Part shown: positions 43,353 to 53,362 of the stretch, one piece after another
Layout: each line of letters starts with the position of its first letter
Numbering within the stretch: the stretch's first letter is position 1
Source of the DNA: Streptomyces sp. NBC_01210
GTDB lineage: Bacteria; Actinomycetota; Actinomycetes; Streptomycetales; Streptomycetaceae
Direction: 5' to 3'
DNA: 64,000 nt
Assembly: GCF_036010325.1 (NCBI RefSeq)
Contig: NZ_CP108549.1
Location: forward strand, 3,410,001-3,474,000
Translations under genes and position numbers: made by a program
Notes under the pieces: generated by a model
Told to the model about the DNA's origin: nothing
The model's input: the letters and a program-made list of their open reading frames with translations, nothing else
Databases searched by the model: none

Positions 43353-43380
43353 GGTCTGAACCAAATAAGGACTAGACCAA
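43353..43380 (-). promoter_or_regulatory. chi-type 12-bp direct repeats before chitinase
   Basis: On the minus strand TTGGTCTAGTCC (43380-43369) and TTGGTTCAGACC (43364-43353) occur in tandem with a 16-bp period, about 95-120 bp upstream of the start. Streptomyces chitinase promoters are known for such repeats bound by chi regulators; they also resemble half of the DasR site. Confidence 0.75.
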
Positions 43381-43490
43381 TTTCTTGGAGAAACCGCTTG
43401 CCAGGCACCCGCACCCGGTATGCGAAACCGCCCGCCACCATCGGTGACGAGCGGCTTTAGGACTCCCTTAAGGGCCTGCGGGCAAGCGGT

Positions 43491-44564
<1,074 letters not shown>

Positions 44565-44626
44565 CGGTGGGGCCCTCCTGCGCCTGAAGATACGTACAGC
44601 GCAGATCAACAGGAGGGACTCTCCGT

Positions 44627-45352
44627 TTATTCCCGCTTGGCGAACAGTGTGCCCAGTTTCGGCCCCCACACCCACGCCCTGCGGTCAGCGAGCCGCAGCC
44701 CCTCCCACACCGTCACCTGGTTGGCGGTGAGCACCGGCTTGCCCAGCATCTCCTCCAGCTCGGCGAGGTACGCCGCGGTGTGCAGGGCCGTGTCCGGCAG
44801 CAGCACCACCTCCGCGTCCGGATGGTCGCCCGCGCGCGCCAGCTCCAGCACCTCCGCCCGACCCCAGCTGCCCACCTCGGCCGCCGTGATGATCCCGCTC
44901 GCCCTGTCCGCGACCACCTCGGCGCCGGACGCCTTGAGGAAGGCGGTGAAGAGCGCGGTGACGTCCTCCGGATAGGTCGCGGCGACCGCGACGCGTGCCG
45001 CGCCCAGCTCCCGTACCGCGTGGGCGAAGGCGAACGACGTGCTCGACGCGGGCAGGCCCGCGGCCCGGGCGAGGGAGCGGATCTGCTCGTGCGCCCCCTC
45101 CCAGCCGTACACGAAGCTCCCGCTGGTGCACGCCCAGACCACCGACTCCGCTCCTTCGAGCCGGAGCTCCTCCACTCCCGCGGCGAGCCGCTGCGACGCG
45201 CCCATCTCCAGCAGCGCGTCGACGCGGTGTGCGTCCTCGCCGATGTCGGTGTGGACGACGGGCAGTCTGATGTCGCTGTCGAGCAGCACCTCGAACCGGG
45301 GATAGTCGTCCTCGGCCGAGTGTCCGGGGTAGAGAAGTCCTACCGTGGTCAT
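44627..45352 (-). CDS. Asp/Glu racemase / maleate isomerase family protein (second in pair)
   Basis: A 241-aa protein with VVWACTSGSFVYGWEG (first catalytic Cys), VLLPDTALHTAAYLAELE (second half; the usual Cys position holds Asp-Thr), and ARVAVAATYPEDVTALFTAF. The fold is that of maleate cis-trans isomerase, arylmalonate decarboxylase and EutA-like proteins. The second catalytic Cys, usual in SCTN, appears replaced here by Pro-Asp-Thr, so the reaction may differ. ATG 45352 overlaps the upstream gene by 4 bp (ATGA). Same operon as its sister gene. Confidence 0.8.
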   Translation of the reverse strand: MTTVGLLYPGHSAEDDYPRFEVLLDSDIRLPVVHTDIGEDAHRVDALLEMGASQRLAAGVEELRLEGAESVVWACTSGSFVYGWEGAHEQIRSLARAAGLPASSTSFAFAHAVRELGAARVAVAATYPEDVTALFTAFLKASGAEVVADRASGIITAAEVGSWGRAEVLELARAGDHPDAEVVLLPDTALHTAAYLAELEEMLGKPVLTANQVTVWEGLRLADRRAWVWGPKLGTLFAKRE

Positions 45353-46185
45353 GTCCAGCCTTCCTGTTCTTCGGGCTGAGCCTGCTGGGCCTGCTGGGGC
45401 TGCGGCGCCTGGTGAGCCGGCGGCACCTGCGGCGGCTCCGGCTCCAGGGCTTCCGGCTGCAGCAGCAGCGCCTGGTACGGGCCGACCGCGTGCACCCCGA
45501 TTCCGCGCAGCGCCGCCCACATCGTGACCTGGTTCGCCGAGAGCACCGGCATCCTCAATTCGGCCTCCAGCTGCGGGATCGCGTCGTACGTCGGCAGATT
45601 CGTGCAGCTGATGAAGAGCGCGTCCGCCGCGCCCACCACCGCCTGCCGCGCCATGTCGACGACCGACCGGTACGGCACCTTCCAGATGTGCCGGGTCAGT
45701 CCCAGAAAAGCGCGGCCCGTGACCGTTACCCCAGCTTCTCCCAGATACTCCTCCAACGCCTGGGTCACCGATTCCGTATAGGGAGTGACGAGGGCGATAC
45801 GGCCGGCGCCCAGCTCGTCGAGTGCTTCGAGCAGGGCGCCGGAGGTGGTCAGCGAGGGCACTTCCCCCGCCGAGCTCATCGCCTCGCACATGGCCCGCTC
45901 CCCGGCCAGGCCGCCGACGAAACTTCCCGAGGTACAGGCATAGGCGACCACCTCGGGCTCGGACGCGCCCAGCGCCCGTACCGCCTCGCGCAGCGTCTCG
46001 TGCTCGCTCACCAGGCGGGCCAGGTCCAACGAGACCTCGACGGGCACATACGGCGTACGGGTCAGACGCAGCGAGACATCGTCGGGGACCCAGCGCCACA
46101 GCTCCCGGTCCAGGGCGAAATCGAACGGGGCGACCACACCGACTCCGCGCTGTGGCCGTGGTCCGCCGAGAAAGGAGACATCCAT
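45349..46185 (-). CDS. maleate isomerase / arylmalonate decarboxylase-like protein
   Basis: A 278-aa enzyme with both catalytic cysteines visible: VVAYACTSGSFVGGLAG and LFISCTNLPTYDAIPQLE. The pattern is that of maleate cis-trans isomerase and arylmalonate decarboxylase. A Pro/Gln/Glu-rich tail (HQAPQPQQAQQAQPEEQE) is unusual. Partner of the downstream, incomplete-motif paralogue. Divergent from the hydroxyacid dehydrogenase gene at 46282. Confidence 0.82.
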   Translation of the reverse strand: MDVSFLGGPRPQRGVGVVAPFDFALDRELWRWVPDDVSLRLTRTPYVPVEVSLDLARLVSEHETLREAVRALGASEPEVVAYACTSGSFVGGLAGERAMCEAMSSAGEVPSLTTSGALLEALDELGAGRIALVTPYTESVTQALEEYLGEAGVTVTGRAFLGLTRHIWKVPYRSVVDMARQAVVGAADALFISCTNLPTYDAIPQLEAELRMPVLSANQVTMWAALRGIGVHAVGPYQALLLQPEALEPEPPQVPPAHQAPQPQQAQQAQPEEQEGWT

Positions 46186-46281
46186 CGCAGGCCCCCTTAG
46201 CGTGTTATTGACGACGTTAGGTTCGGGTGCGAGCGTGGGTCAATCCGTACATGTCAGACGTTACGAAACGGCTTCCGCTTG

Positions 46282-47244
46282 ATGTCTGAACCCACCCTCC
46301 TCGTACTCGCGGCCGATCCCCCGCCGCGCCTCGGCCGGCTGACCGGACGGGTCCGCGTCCAGTACGCCGACGAGCAGACGCTCGCCTCTCAACTCCCTCA
46401 CGCAGACGTCCTGTTGGTATGGGACTTCACCTCCGACGCGGTGCGCGTCGGCTGGCCGGGCGAGGGCCCGCGGCCGCGCTGGGTGCACACCCCGAGCGCG
46501 GGTGTGGACCGGCTGCTGTGCCCCGAGCTGATCGCTTCCGACACGGTCGTCACCAACGCCCGCGGAGTCTTCGAGGAACCGATCGCCGAATATGTGGCCG
46601 GACTGGTGCTCGCCATGGCCAAGGACATCCCCGGGACCCTGGAGCTCCAGCGGCAGCGGCGCTGGCGCCACCGCGAGGGACTGCGGGTCGCGGGTACCCG
46701 GGCGACGGTCGTCGGCGCGGGCCCCATCGGCCGGGCAGTGGCCCGCACGCTGGAGGCCCTGGGCGTCACCGTGGCGGTCGTGGGCCGCACCGAGCGGCCC
46801 GGAATCCACGGCACCCAGGATCTCGACCCGCTGCTCGCCCGCGCCGACTGGGTCGTCTGCGCCGCACCGCTCACCGATGCGACGCGCGGGATGTTCGACG
46901 GGCGGCGCTTCGGATTGATGCAGCCGTCGGCGCGCTTCATCAATGTGGGGCGCGGTCCGCTGGTCGTGGAGGACGATCTCGTCACGGCGCTGAACAACCG
47001 GTGGATCGCGGGCGCGGCCCTCGATGTGTTCGAGTCCGAGCCGCTCACGCCCGACAGTGCGCTGTGGGACGTCCCCGGGCTGATCGTCTCGCCGCATATG
47101 AGCGGCGACACGGTCGGCTGGCGGGACCGTCTGGGTGAACAGTTCGTCGAGTTGTACGAACTGTGGGAGGCCGGAAAGCCGTTCCCGAACGTGGTGGACA
47201 AGAAACGTGGGTACGTCCCCATGCATGATGTCTCCGCTGACTGA
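46282..47244 (+). CDS. D-2-hydroxyacid dehydrogenase
   Basis: A 320-aa NAD(P)-dependent enzyme. Nucleotide-binding Rossmann motif VVGAGPIGRAVARTLEALG; catalytic Arg near NVGRGPLVVEDD, Glu in the VFESEPL region, His in SPHMSGDTVGW. Reduces a 2-keto acid or oxidises a D-2-hydroxyacid. ATG 46282 has no strong ribosome binding site. First gene of the rightward operon with the amidase, whose start overlaps the end of this gene. Confidence 0.85.
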   Translation: MSEPTLLVLAADPPPRLGRLTGRVRVQYADEQTLASQLPHADVLLVWDFTSDAVRVGWPGEGPRPRWVHTPSAGVDRLLCPELIASDTVVTNARGVFEEPIAEYVAGLVLAMAKDIPGTLELQRQRRWRHREGLRVAGTRATVVGAGPIGRAVARTLEALGVTVAVVGRTERPGIHGTQDLDPLLARADWVVCAAPLTDATRGMFDGRRFGLMQPSARFINVGRGPLVVEDDLVTALNNRWIAGAALDVFESEPLTPDSALWDVPGLIVSPHMSGDTVGWRDRLGEQFVELYELWEAGKPFPNVVDKKRGYVPMHDVSAD

Positions 47245-48643
47245 CCTGACCGCACGCCAACTGCTGGCCGGCTACGAGGAAGGCGACTTCACCCCCGTCG
47301 ACGCGACCCTCGCTGCGCTGGAACGGATCGAGGTGGTGGAACCGCTGGTCAATGCCTTCGTCCGGGTCGATGCCGAACAGGCGCTGACCCAGGCGCGGGC
47401 GTCCGCCGAGCGGTGGCACAGAAAGCAGCCGCAGGGGCTGCTCGACGGAGTGCCGGTGACGGTGAAGGACCTCCTGCTGCAGCGCGGCGTCCCGAACCTG
47501 CGCGGCTCCCGAACCGTACGGGCGGAAGGCAGTTGGGACGAGGACGCACCGTCCGTCGCCCGGCTGCGCGCGCACGGCGCGGTCTTCCTCGGCAGGACGA
47601 CGACGCCGGAGTTCGGCTGGAAGGGCGTCACCGATTCACCGCGTCACGGGGTGACGCGCAATCCGTACAATCCGGCGCGGACATCCGGCGGCTCCAGCGG
47701 CGGCAGTGCGGTGGCCGTGGCGCTCGGCGCGGGCCCGCTGTCGATCGGCACGGACGGCGGCGGCTCGGTCCGCATCCCCGCGTCCTTCTGCGGGATCTTC
47801 GCCCTGAAGCCGACGTACGGACGGGTGCCGCTGTATCCGTCCAGCCCCTTCGGGACGCTCGCCCACGCGGGCCCGATGACACGGGACGCCGCGGACGCCG
47901 CGCTGATGCTCGATGTGATCAGCGGCGAGGACTGGCGGGACTGGTCACATCTGGGCCCGGCGGACAGCGTCCGCGACGGCCTCGCGGACGGGGTGAAGGG
48001 GCTGCGGATCGCCTACTCACCGTCCTTCGGCGGTCAGGTAGCAGTGCGTCCGGCGGTCGCGTCCGCGGTGCGGCGGGCGGTGGGGGCGCTGGCGGGGCTC
48101 GGCGCGTACATCGAGGAGTCCGATCCGGATATCGCCGACCCGGTGGAGGCCTTCCACACCCTGTGGTTCAGCGGCGCGGCCCGGCTGCTGCAGCATGTCG
48201 GCGCGGAGCAGCGGGAGCTGCTGGACCCGGGGCTGCGCGAGATCTCGGGGATCGGGGCGCGGTACAGCGCGCTGGAGTATCTGGCGGCCGTGGACACCAG
48301 GATGGAGCTGGGCCGGCGCATGGGGCGGTTCCACACCTCGTACGACCTGCTGGTCACGCCGACCCTGCCGATCACGGCCTTCGAGGCCGGGGTCGAGGCG
48401 CCGGCGCACTCGGGGCACCGCCGCTGGACGGGGTGGACGCCGTTCACGTACCCCTTCAACATGACTCAGCAGCCCGCCGCGACGGTGCCCTGCGGCGTGG
48501 ACGAGGACGGGCTGCCGATCGGCGTCCAGCTGATCGGGCCGCGGCACGCGGACGCGCTGGTACTGCGGGCGGCGCACGCCCTGTACGAGTCGGGCGCGGC
48601 CGCGATGCCCGTGCCCTCTCCTACTGGGCCCGGCGGAAGCTGA
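47225..48643 (+). CDS. amidase signature enzyme
   Basis: A 472-aa amidase signature family protein: catalytic Lys in VTVKDLLLQRG, GRTTTPEFGWKG, the Gly/Ser-rich signature RTSGGSSGGSAVAVALGA with the cis-Ser and nucleophile Ser (in DGGGSVRIPASFCGIFALKP). It hydrolyses a C-N amide bond; substrate unknown. Two adjacent ATGs (47225 and 47228); overlap with the preceding gene suggests coupled translation. Converges with the DUF3830 gene, overlapping it by 23 bp. Confidence 0.9.
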   Translation: MMSPLTDLTARQLLAGYEEGDFTPVDATLAALERIEVVEPLVNAFVRVDAEQALTQARASAERWHRKQPQGLLDGVPVTVKDLLLQRGVPNLRGSRTVRAEGSWDEDAPSVARLRAHGAVFLGRTTTPEFGWKGVTDSPRHGVTRNPYNPARTSGGSSGGSAVAVALGAGPLSIGTDGGGSVRIPASFCGIFALKPTYGRVPLYPSSPFGTLAHAGPMTRDAADAALMLDVISGEDWRDWSHLGPADSVRDGLADGVKGLRIAYSPSFGGQVAVRPAVASAVRRAVGALAGLGAYIEESDPDIADPVEAFHTLWFSGAARLLQHVGAEQRELLDPGLREISGIGARYSALEYLAAVDTRMELGRRMGRFHTSYDLLVTPTLPITAFEAGVEAPAHSGHRRWTGWTPFTYPFNMTQQPAATVPCGVDEDGLPIGVQLIGPRHADALVLRAAHALYESGAAAMPVPSPTGPGGS

Positions 48644-49124
48644 GGGTCTCGCCCAGCGCACCCGCCCGCCACAGGTCGTGGCAGGCCTCGGCCATCCGGT
48701 CGAGGCCGTCGACCACCGAGCCCCAGACGATGCCGGGGACCCAGCCGGTGTCGCCGTTGAGCAGCAGGTTGTTGCGCTCGTAGAAGAGGGCGAGGTCGAC
48801 GACAGTGCGGCGGCCGTGGTGGGCGGCCTGCTCCCCGTATCCGTACGACGCCGTGCCCAACTGCACGTCGGAGAAGGTGAAATAGCAGAGGTCGCCCGGA
48901 ATGGGAGTCACCGTCGGATTCTCCAGCGGTGGTTCCTGCTCCGCGAACGCCGGCAGCAGTGCATAGATCTCATTACGGGCATACTTCGCGTGGTAGACAT
49001 CCCCGGCCAGGGGCAGCGCGTCCCACACGGCAGCGCAGGTCAGCGGGGCCTTGTCGGTCAGCAGTTTCGCGGTGCACTGCACACCGCGCTTGTCGAGGGC
49101 TACGGTCACGTATCGGTCGGCCAT
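48621..49124 (-). CDS. DUF3830 family protein
   Basis: A 167-aa soluble protein of the cyclophilin-like DUF3830 family (LPLAGDVYHAKYARNEIYAL, GDLCYFTFSDVQLGTASYGY, VDLALFYERNN, VPGIVWGSVVDGLD). Members occur next to amidase, Asp/Glu-racemase and ABC transporter genes; function unknown. Start ATG 49124, convergent with the amidase and divergent from ehuB. Gene sharing with the importer suggests that it binds or processes the imported compound. Confidence 0.8.
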   Translation of the reverse strand: MADRYVTVALDKRGVQCTAKLLTDKAPLTCAAVWDALPLAGDVYHAKYARNEIYALLPAFAEQEPPLENPTVTPIPGDLCYFTFSDVQLGTASYGYGEQAAHHGRRTVVDLALFYERNNLLLNGDTGWVPGIVWGSVVDGLDRMAEACHDLWRAGALGETLSFRRAQ

Positions 49125-49166
49125 CTCGTACGCATACCCCGCCTGGAGCCGGGTAGCCGCGCGGCC

Positions 49167-50048
49167 ATGGCTCGTACAAGACAACCAGGATCGATACGCA
49201 GACGCACATTGCTGCTCGGCACCGCTGCTGCCGGCGCGCTCGGCGCCGCGGGCGCGGCGGGCTGCGCCCGGGTCCCTTCCGGGGACGCCCTGGCCCGGCT
49301 GAAGTCCCAGCGCACGGTGCGCCTGGGCATCGCGGGCGAGGTGCCCTACGGCTATGTCGACAAGAACGGCGAGTTCACCGGCGAGGCTCCTGAGCTGGCC
49401 CGTGTCATCTTCAAGCGGCTGGGCATCGACACCGTCCAGCCCGTGGCCACCGACTTCGCCTCGCTCATCCCGGGGCTCAACTCCCAGCAGTTCGATGTCG
49501 TCTCGGCCGGGATGTACATCAACAAGGAGCGCTGCCAGCAGGTCATATTCGCCGACCCCGAGTACCAGATGCTCGACTCGTTCATCGTGCGCAAGGGCAA
49601 TCCCAAGAACCTGAAGACGTACGAGGACGTGGTGAAGGCCAAGGCGAAGTTCGCCACCGGCACCGGCTATGCGGAGATCGACTACGCGGTCGCCGCCGGC
49701 TACCCGGAGAAGGACATCGTCATCCTCCAGGACCAGGTGGCGGGGCTGAACGCGGTCGAGTCGGGCCGGATCGACGTCTTCGCCGGCACCGCGCTCACCA
49801 CCCGCGAGGTGGTGAAGAAGAGCGCGAAGGCGGAGGCGACCGAGCCGTTCGCGGCCGTGGTCGACGGCGAGAAGAAGATCGACGGCGGCGGGTTCGCCTT
49901 CCGGCCCACCGACACGGAGCTGCGCGACGCCTTCAATCTCGAGATCCACAAGATGAAGAAGAGCGGCGAACTCTTCCGCATTCTGCGGCCGTTCGGCTTC
50001 ACCGAGAACGAGATGACCAAGCTCACTGCCAAGGAGCTGTGCCAATGA
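49167..50048 (+). CDS. ehuB: EhuB-like ABC substrate-binding protein
   Basis: A 293-aa lipoprotein. N-terminus RRRTLLLGTAAAGALGAAG then AGC gives a Tat-style twin arginine and a lipobox. The family-3 solute-binding fold follows (VRLGIAGEVPYGYVDKNGEF, DFASLIPGLNSQQFDVVSAG, YINKERCQQVIFADPEYQML). Close to EhuB of ectoine/hydroxyectoine importers by pattern, but the ligand is not proven. Start of the ehuBCDA operon. Symbol is by similarity only. Confidence 0.82.
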   Translation: MARTRQPGSIRRRTLLLGTAAAGALGAAGAAGCARVPSGDALARLKSQRTVRLGIAGEVPYGYVDKNGEFTGEAPELARVIFKRLGIDTVQPVATDFASLIPGLNSQQFDVVSAGMYINKERCQQVIFADPEYQMLDSFIVRKGNPKNLKTYEDVVKAKAKFATGTGYAEIDYAVAAGYPEKDIVILQDQVAGLNAVESGRIDVFAGTALTTREVVKKSAKAEATEPFAAVVDGEKKIDGGGFAFRPTDTELRDAFNLEIHKMKKSGELFRILRPFGFTENEMTKLTAKELCQ

Positions 50049-50773
50049 CAGCCGGACTCTGGCAGAACTGGGTGCTCCCGGGTATCTGGATAACCGTCCA
50101 ACTGCTGGTGTACAGCGCGGCGCTGGCCGCGGCGGTCGCCTTCACGGTCGGCATCGCCCGCACCCACCGCTCACGCTTCGTCCGCTTCCTCGCGGGCTTC
50201 TACACCGAGATCTTCCGCGGCACATCGGCGCTGGTGCTGATGTTCTGGCTGTTCTTCGTGCTGCCGCCGCTGCTCGGCTGGCAGCTGGTCCCGATGTGGG
50301 CCGCGGTGCTCGCGCTCGGCCTCTCCTACGGTGCGTACGGCGCCGAGATCGTGCGTGGCGCGCTGAACTCGGTGACTCCCGCGCAGCGCGAGGCGGGGGT
50401 CGCGCTGAGCTTCACACCCTGGCAGCGGATGCGGCTGATCCTGCTGCCGCAGGCGGTGCCGGAGATGATCCCGCCGTTCTGCAATCTGCTGATCGAGCTG
50501 CTCAAGGGCACGGCGCTGGTGTCCCTGCTCGGCGTGGGTGATGTCTCCTTCGCCGCGTACCTGGTGCGCCTGGCCACGCAGGAGAGCGCGCAGATCTACA
50601 CCATCAGCCTGGTGATCTACTTCGTGCTCGCGTTCGTCGTGACGCGCTCCATGAAGGCGCTGGAGAAGAAGACCAAGCGGAACATCGGCATCGCGGTTCC
50701 CGGAAGCGGCCCCGGTGCGTGGTTCGCCGGGCGAGCCGTCACCACTACCACCTCCGGAGGTGGTTCGAAGTGA
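50045..50773 (+). CDS. ehuC: EhuC-like amino-acid-type ABC permease
   Basis: A 242-aa permease with about five helices (VLPGIWITVQLLVYSAALAA, LVLMFWLFFVLPPLLG) and an EAA loop (VTPAQREAGVALSFTPWQRM). ATG 50045 overlaps the ehuB stop. His/Glu/Gln/Arg-type permease subfamily; forms a heterodimer with EhuD. Confidence 0.85.
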   Translation: MTAGLWQNWVLPGIWITVQLLVYSAALAAAVAFTVGIARTHRSRFVRFLAGFYTEIFRGTSALVLMFWLFFVLPPLLGWQLVPMWAAVLALGLSYGAYGAEIVRGALNSVTPAQREAGVALSFTPWQRMRLILLPQAVPEMIPPFCNLLIELLKGTALVSLLGVGDVSFAAYLVRLATQESAQIYTISLVIYFVLAFVVTRSMKALEKKTKRNIGIAVPGSGPGAWFAGRAVTTTTSGGGSK

Positions 50774-51420
50774 CCTGGGACTGGTCCGCGGTCGCGGACT
50801 TCATGCCGCGCTTCTGGGACGGCGTGCTCGTCACGCTGCAGATCCTGGTGCTCGGCTCGCTGATCTCCTTCACGCTCGGCCTGGTCTGGGCGATCGGTTT
50901 CAGGGCGCCGACCCGTTTCGTACGGTGGCCGGTGAACGTCTTCACGGAGTTCATCCGCACCACCCCACTGCTGGTGCAGCTCTTCTTCCTCTACTTCGTA
51001 CTGCCGGAGTGGGGCGTGCAGTTCTCGGCGCTGACCACCGGCACGATCGCGATCGGGCTGCACTACTCGACGTACACCGCACAGGTCTACCGGGCCGGTA
51101 TCGAAGCCGTGCCGGCCGGTCAGTGGGAGGCGGCGAAGGCGCTGAGCCTGCCCGCCCACCGCACCTGGTTCGCGGTGATTCTGCCGCAGGCGATCCGGCG
51201 CATCACTCCGGCCCTCGGCAACTACGTCATCGCGATGCTGAAGGACACACCGCTTCTCGCCGCGATCGGCGTACTGGAGATGCTGCAGCAGTCCCGGCTG
51301 GAGAGCGCCGCGACGTTCCAGTACACCGAGCCGCTGACCGTGATCGGCATCGCCTTCATCCTCATCGCCTACCCGGCTTCTCTTCTCGTACGAGCCCTGG
51401 AGCGCCGCCTTGTCTCCTGA
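50770..51420 (+). CDS. ehuD: EhuD-like amino-acid-type ABC permease
   Basis: A 216-aa permease (VLVTLQILVLGSLISFTLGL, TPLLVQLFFLYFVLPEWGVQ) with EAA loop VPAGQWEAAKALSLPAHRTW. GTG 50770 overlaps the EhuC stop by 4 bp; GGAGGTGG upstream. It ends overlapping ehuA by 11 bp. Confidence 0.85.
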   Translation: MTWDWSAVADFMPRFWDGVLVTLQILVLGSLISFTLGLVWAIGFRAPTRFVRWPVNVFTEFIRTTPLLVQLFFLYFVLPEWGVQFSALTTGTIAIGLHYSTYTAQVYRAGIEAVPAGQWEAAKALSLPAHRTWFAVILPQAIRRITPALGNYVIAMLKDTPLLAAIGVLEMLQQSRLESAATFQYTEPLTVIGIAFILIAYPASLLVRALERRLVS

Positions 51421-52204
51421 CAGCACCCCCGACACCACGACCCTCGACACCACGACCCCCGGCACGTCCGGTGAGCTGATCCGCTTCGAGAATGTGACGA
51501 AGAACTTCGGCGACAACACCGTGCTGGACGACCTCTGTTTCTCGGTGAAGCCCGGTAAACACGTCACGCTGATCGGCCCGTCCGGCTCCGGCAAAACCAC
51601 GATCCTGCGGCTGCTGATGACTCTGGAGTCGCCCGACCGGGGCACGATCCGGGTAAATGGGCAGCGCCTGTTTCCGGCCGCCGAGAAGGAACGCCGCGAG
51701 GCACGCAAGCAGATCGGCATGGTTTTCCAGCAGTTCAATCTGTTCCCGAACATGACCGCCCTGCGGAACATCACCGAGGCCCCGGTGCGGGTGCTCGGCA
51801 TGTCCAAGGACGAGGCGGAGGAGCGCGCCAAGGGGCTGCTGGACCTGGTGGGTCTCGGCGACCGCTGCGACGCGAAGCCGACGCAGCTGTCGGGCGGCCA
51901 GCAGCAACGGGTGGCGATCGCCCGGGCGCTGGCGATGCGGCCGCAGGTGCTGCTCCTTGACGAGGTCACGTCGGCGCTCGACCCTGAGCTGGTAGCCGGT
52001 GTGCTGGACGTGCTGCGGGACATCGCCCGCTCCACCGACATCACAATGCTCTGCGTCACGCACGAGATGAACTTCGCCCGGGACATCTCGGACGAGGTGC
52101 TGATGTTCGACTCCGGCAAGGTCATCGAGTCCGGATCCCCGGAGAAAATCTTTTCCGAACCGGAGCACGAACGTACTCGCGAGTTTCTCGGTGCGGTGCT
52201 CTGA
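51410..52204 (+). CDS. ehuA: EhuA-like ABC ATPase
   Basis: A 264-aa ATPase. Walker A GPSGSGKTT, Q-loop FQQFNLFPNMTA, signature LSGGQQQRVAIARAL, Walker B LLLDEVTSALDPE, switch VTHEMNFARD. TTG 51410 is used as start with GGAG upstream; the first 25 residues are Thr/Pro-rich. Completes the importer. Confidence 0.9.
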   Translation: MSPDSTPDTTTLDTTTPGTSGELIRFENVTKNFGDNTVLDDLCFSVKPGKHVTLIGPSGSGKTTILRLLMTLESPDRGTIRVNGQRLFPAAEKERREARKQIGMVFQQFNLFPNMTALRNITEAPVRVLGMSKDEAEERAKGLLDLVGLGDRCDAKPTQLSGGQQQRVAIARALAMRPQVLLLDEVTSALDPELVAGVLDVLRDIARSTDITMLCVTHEMNFARDISDEVLMFDSGKVIESGSPEKIFSEPEHERTREFLGAVL

Positions 52205-52250
52205 CCACTTACTCCTACCGATAAGTGTGACCCTGGCATATGCCAAGCGA

Positions 52251-52281
52251 GTGCGCCCCAGCGTATGAGGCTGGGGCGCAC
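52251..52281 (+). terminator. terminator of the ehu operon
   Basis: GTGCGCCCCAGC / GCTGGGGCGCAC, perfect 12-bp stem with a 7-nt loop, 46 bp after the ehuA stop. Confidence 0.85.
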
Positions 52282-52371
52282 CATCATTCTCGCCAACAGC
52301 AGCCCTCTGAACGGCTCTTGGCCGCTATCGTGGTAGGGAAACTTGCGGTCACAACCTGCTAGGGGGAAACC

Positions 52372-53130
52372 GTGGCGCTGAAGCCCGAGCCGACCGCGCC
52401 GTTCCATTCCATACAGTATGTCCTGCGCGTGCTGGAAACGATCTCCAAGCACGGTGGCGGTGTCACCGATGTCCAGGTCGCGCGCGAGACAGGTCTGCCG
52501 ACCGGCCACCTGGCCCCCATGCTGGCGATGCTGCGCCGCGAGGGCTATGTGGAACAGGTCACGGACGGCGCCTATGTGATCGGCGACTCACTGATCCTTT
52601 TGGGCTCCGGGGTCACCCGTCAGCAGGCACTTCAGGCGAAACTGCAGGAGACCCTCGCCGAACTGCGCGACTCGGTCGGCGCGGCGGTCTACATCAGCCG
52701 GTACATCGACGGCGAGGTGAAGATCACCCAGTTCGCCGACAGCCCACGTACGCCGAAGGTCAACGAGTGGGTGGACTTCCGCTCGGCGGCCCACGCGAGC
52801 GCCGTCGGCAAATGCCTGCTGACCCAGCTCGACCAGAACGGCCGCCGCGACCACCTGTCGCGCCACAAGATCGCCCGCCTCACCTCGCGGACGATCACCA
52901 GCGAGAAGCTGCTCTTCTCCAAGCTGGACAGCCAGCCCCCGACGGTCCCGATGCTGGACCTCCAGGAGTACGCGGTGGGCACAGTCTGCGCGGCGGTTCC
53001 ACTGACGGCCGGCTCCGCAGTGGGCTGCCTGGCACTGTCCCTCCCGATCGAGCACGCCCACCGGCTGCGCTCGGCGGCGGACACGCTGAATCGCAAGGCG
53101 GCGCCGGTGGTGCTGTCGCTGGCGATCTAG
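52372..53130 (+). CDS. IclR-family regulator
   Basis: A 252-aa regulator. N-terminal winged helix (IQYVLRVLETISKHGGGVTD, VARETGLPTGHLAPMLAMLR), C-terminal effector domain (AAVYISRYIDGEVKITQFAD, SAAHASAVGKCLLTQLD, YAVGTVCAAVPLTAGSAVG). GTG 52372 has AGGGGGAAA upstream. Probably the local control gene of the ehu/amidase locus; the ligand is expected to be the imported acid. Confidence 0.88.
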   Translation: MALKPEPTAPFHSIQYVLRVLETISKHGGGVTDVQVARETGLPTGHLAPMLAMLRREGYVEQVTDGAYVIGDSLILLGSGVTRQQALQAKLQETLAELRDSVGAAVYISRYIDGEVKITQFADSPRTPKVNEWVDFRSAAHASAVGKCLLTQLDQNGRRDHLSRHKIARLTSRTITSEKLLFSKLDSQPPTVPMLDLQEYAVGTVCAAVPLTAGSAVGCLALSLPIEHAHRLRSAADTLNRKAAPVVLSLAI

Positions 53131-53216
53131 GGCGGACGCGGCCGGGTGTCCGAAGCACCCCTCGGGACCAGGTAGTATTACCGAGTCATCAGCCACCGCG
53201 CGGCTGGTGCCAGTAA

Positions 53217-53290
53217 GCGCCGCTAGCTCAGTTGGTTAGAGCAGCTGACTCTTAATCAGCGGGTCCGGGGTTCGAGTCCCTGGCGGCGCA
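53217..53290 (+). tRNA. tRNA-Lys (CTT anticodon), copy 2
   Basis: 74-nt gene identical in sequence to the copies at 37693 and 58646. A TAGTAT -10-like element lies near 53173. Different 5' flank from the other copies. Confidence 0.97.
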
Positions 53291-53298
53291 CAGCTGAT

Positions 53299-53336
53299 CA
53301 TCTGGGGCTTCTCGGTCATCCGAGAAGCCCCAGATG
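53299..53336. terminator. terminator of tRNA-Lys copy 2
   Basis: CATCTGGGGCTTCTCGG / CCGAGAAGCCCCAGATG, perfect 17-bp stem, TCAT loop. Also faces the end of the acyl-CoA synthetase gene on the other strand. Confidence 0.85.
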
Positions 53337-53362
53337 CGTGTCCGGACCGGAACCCACATCGT

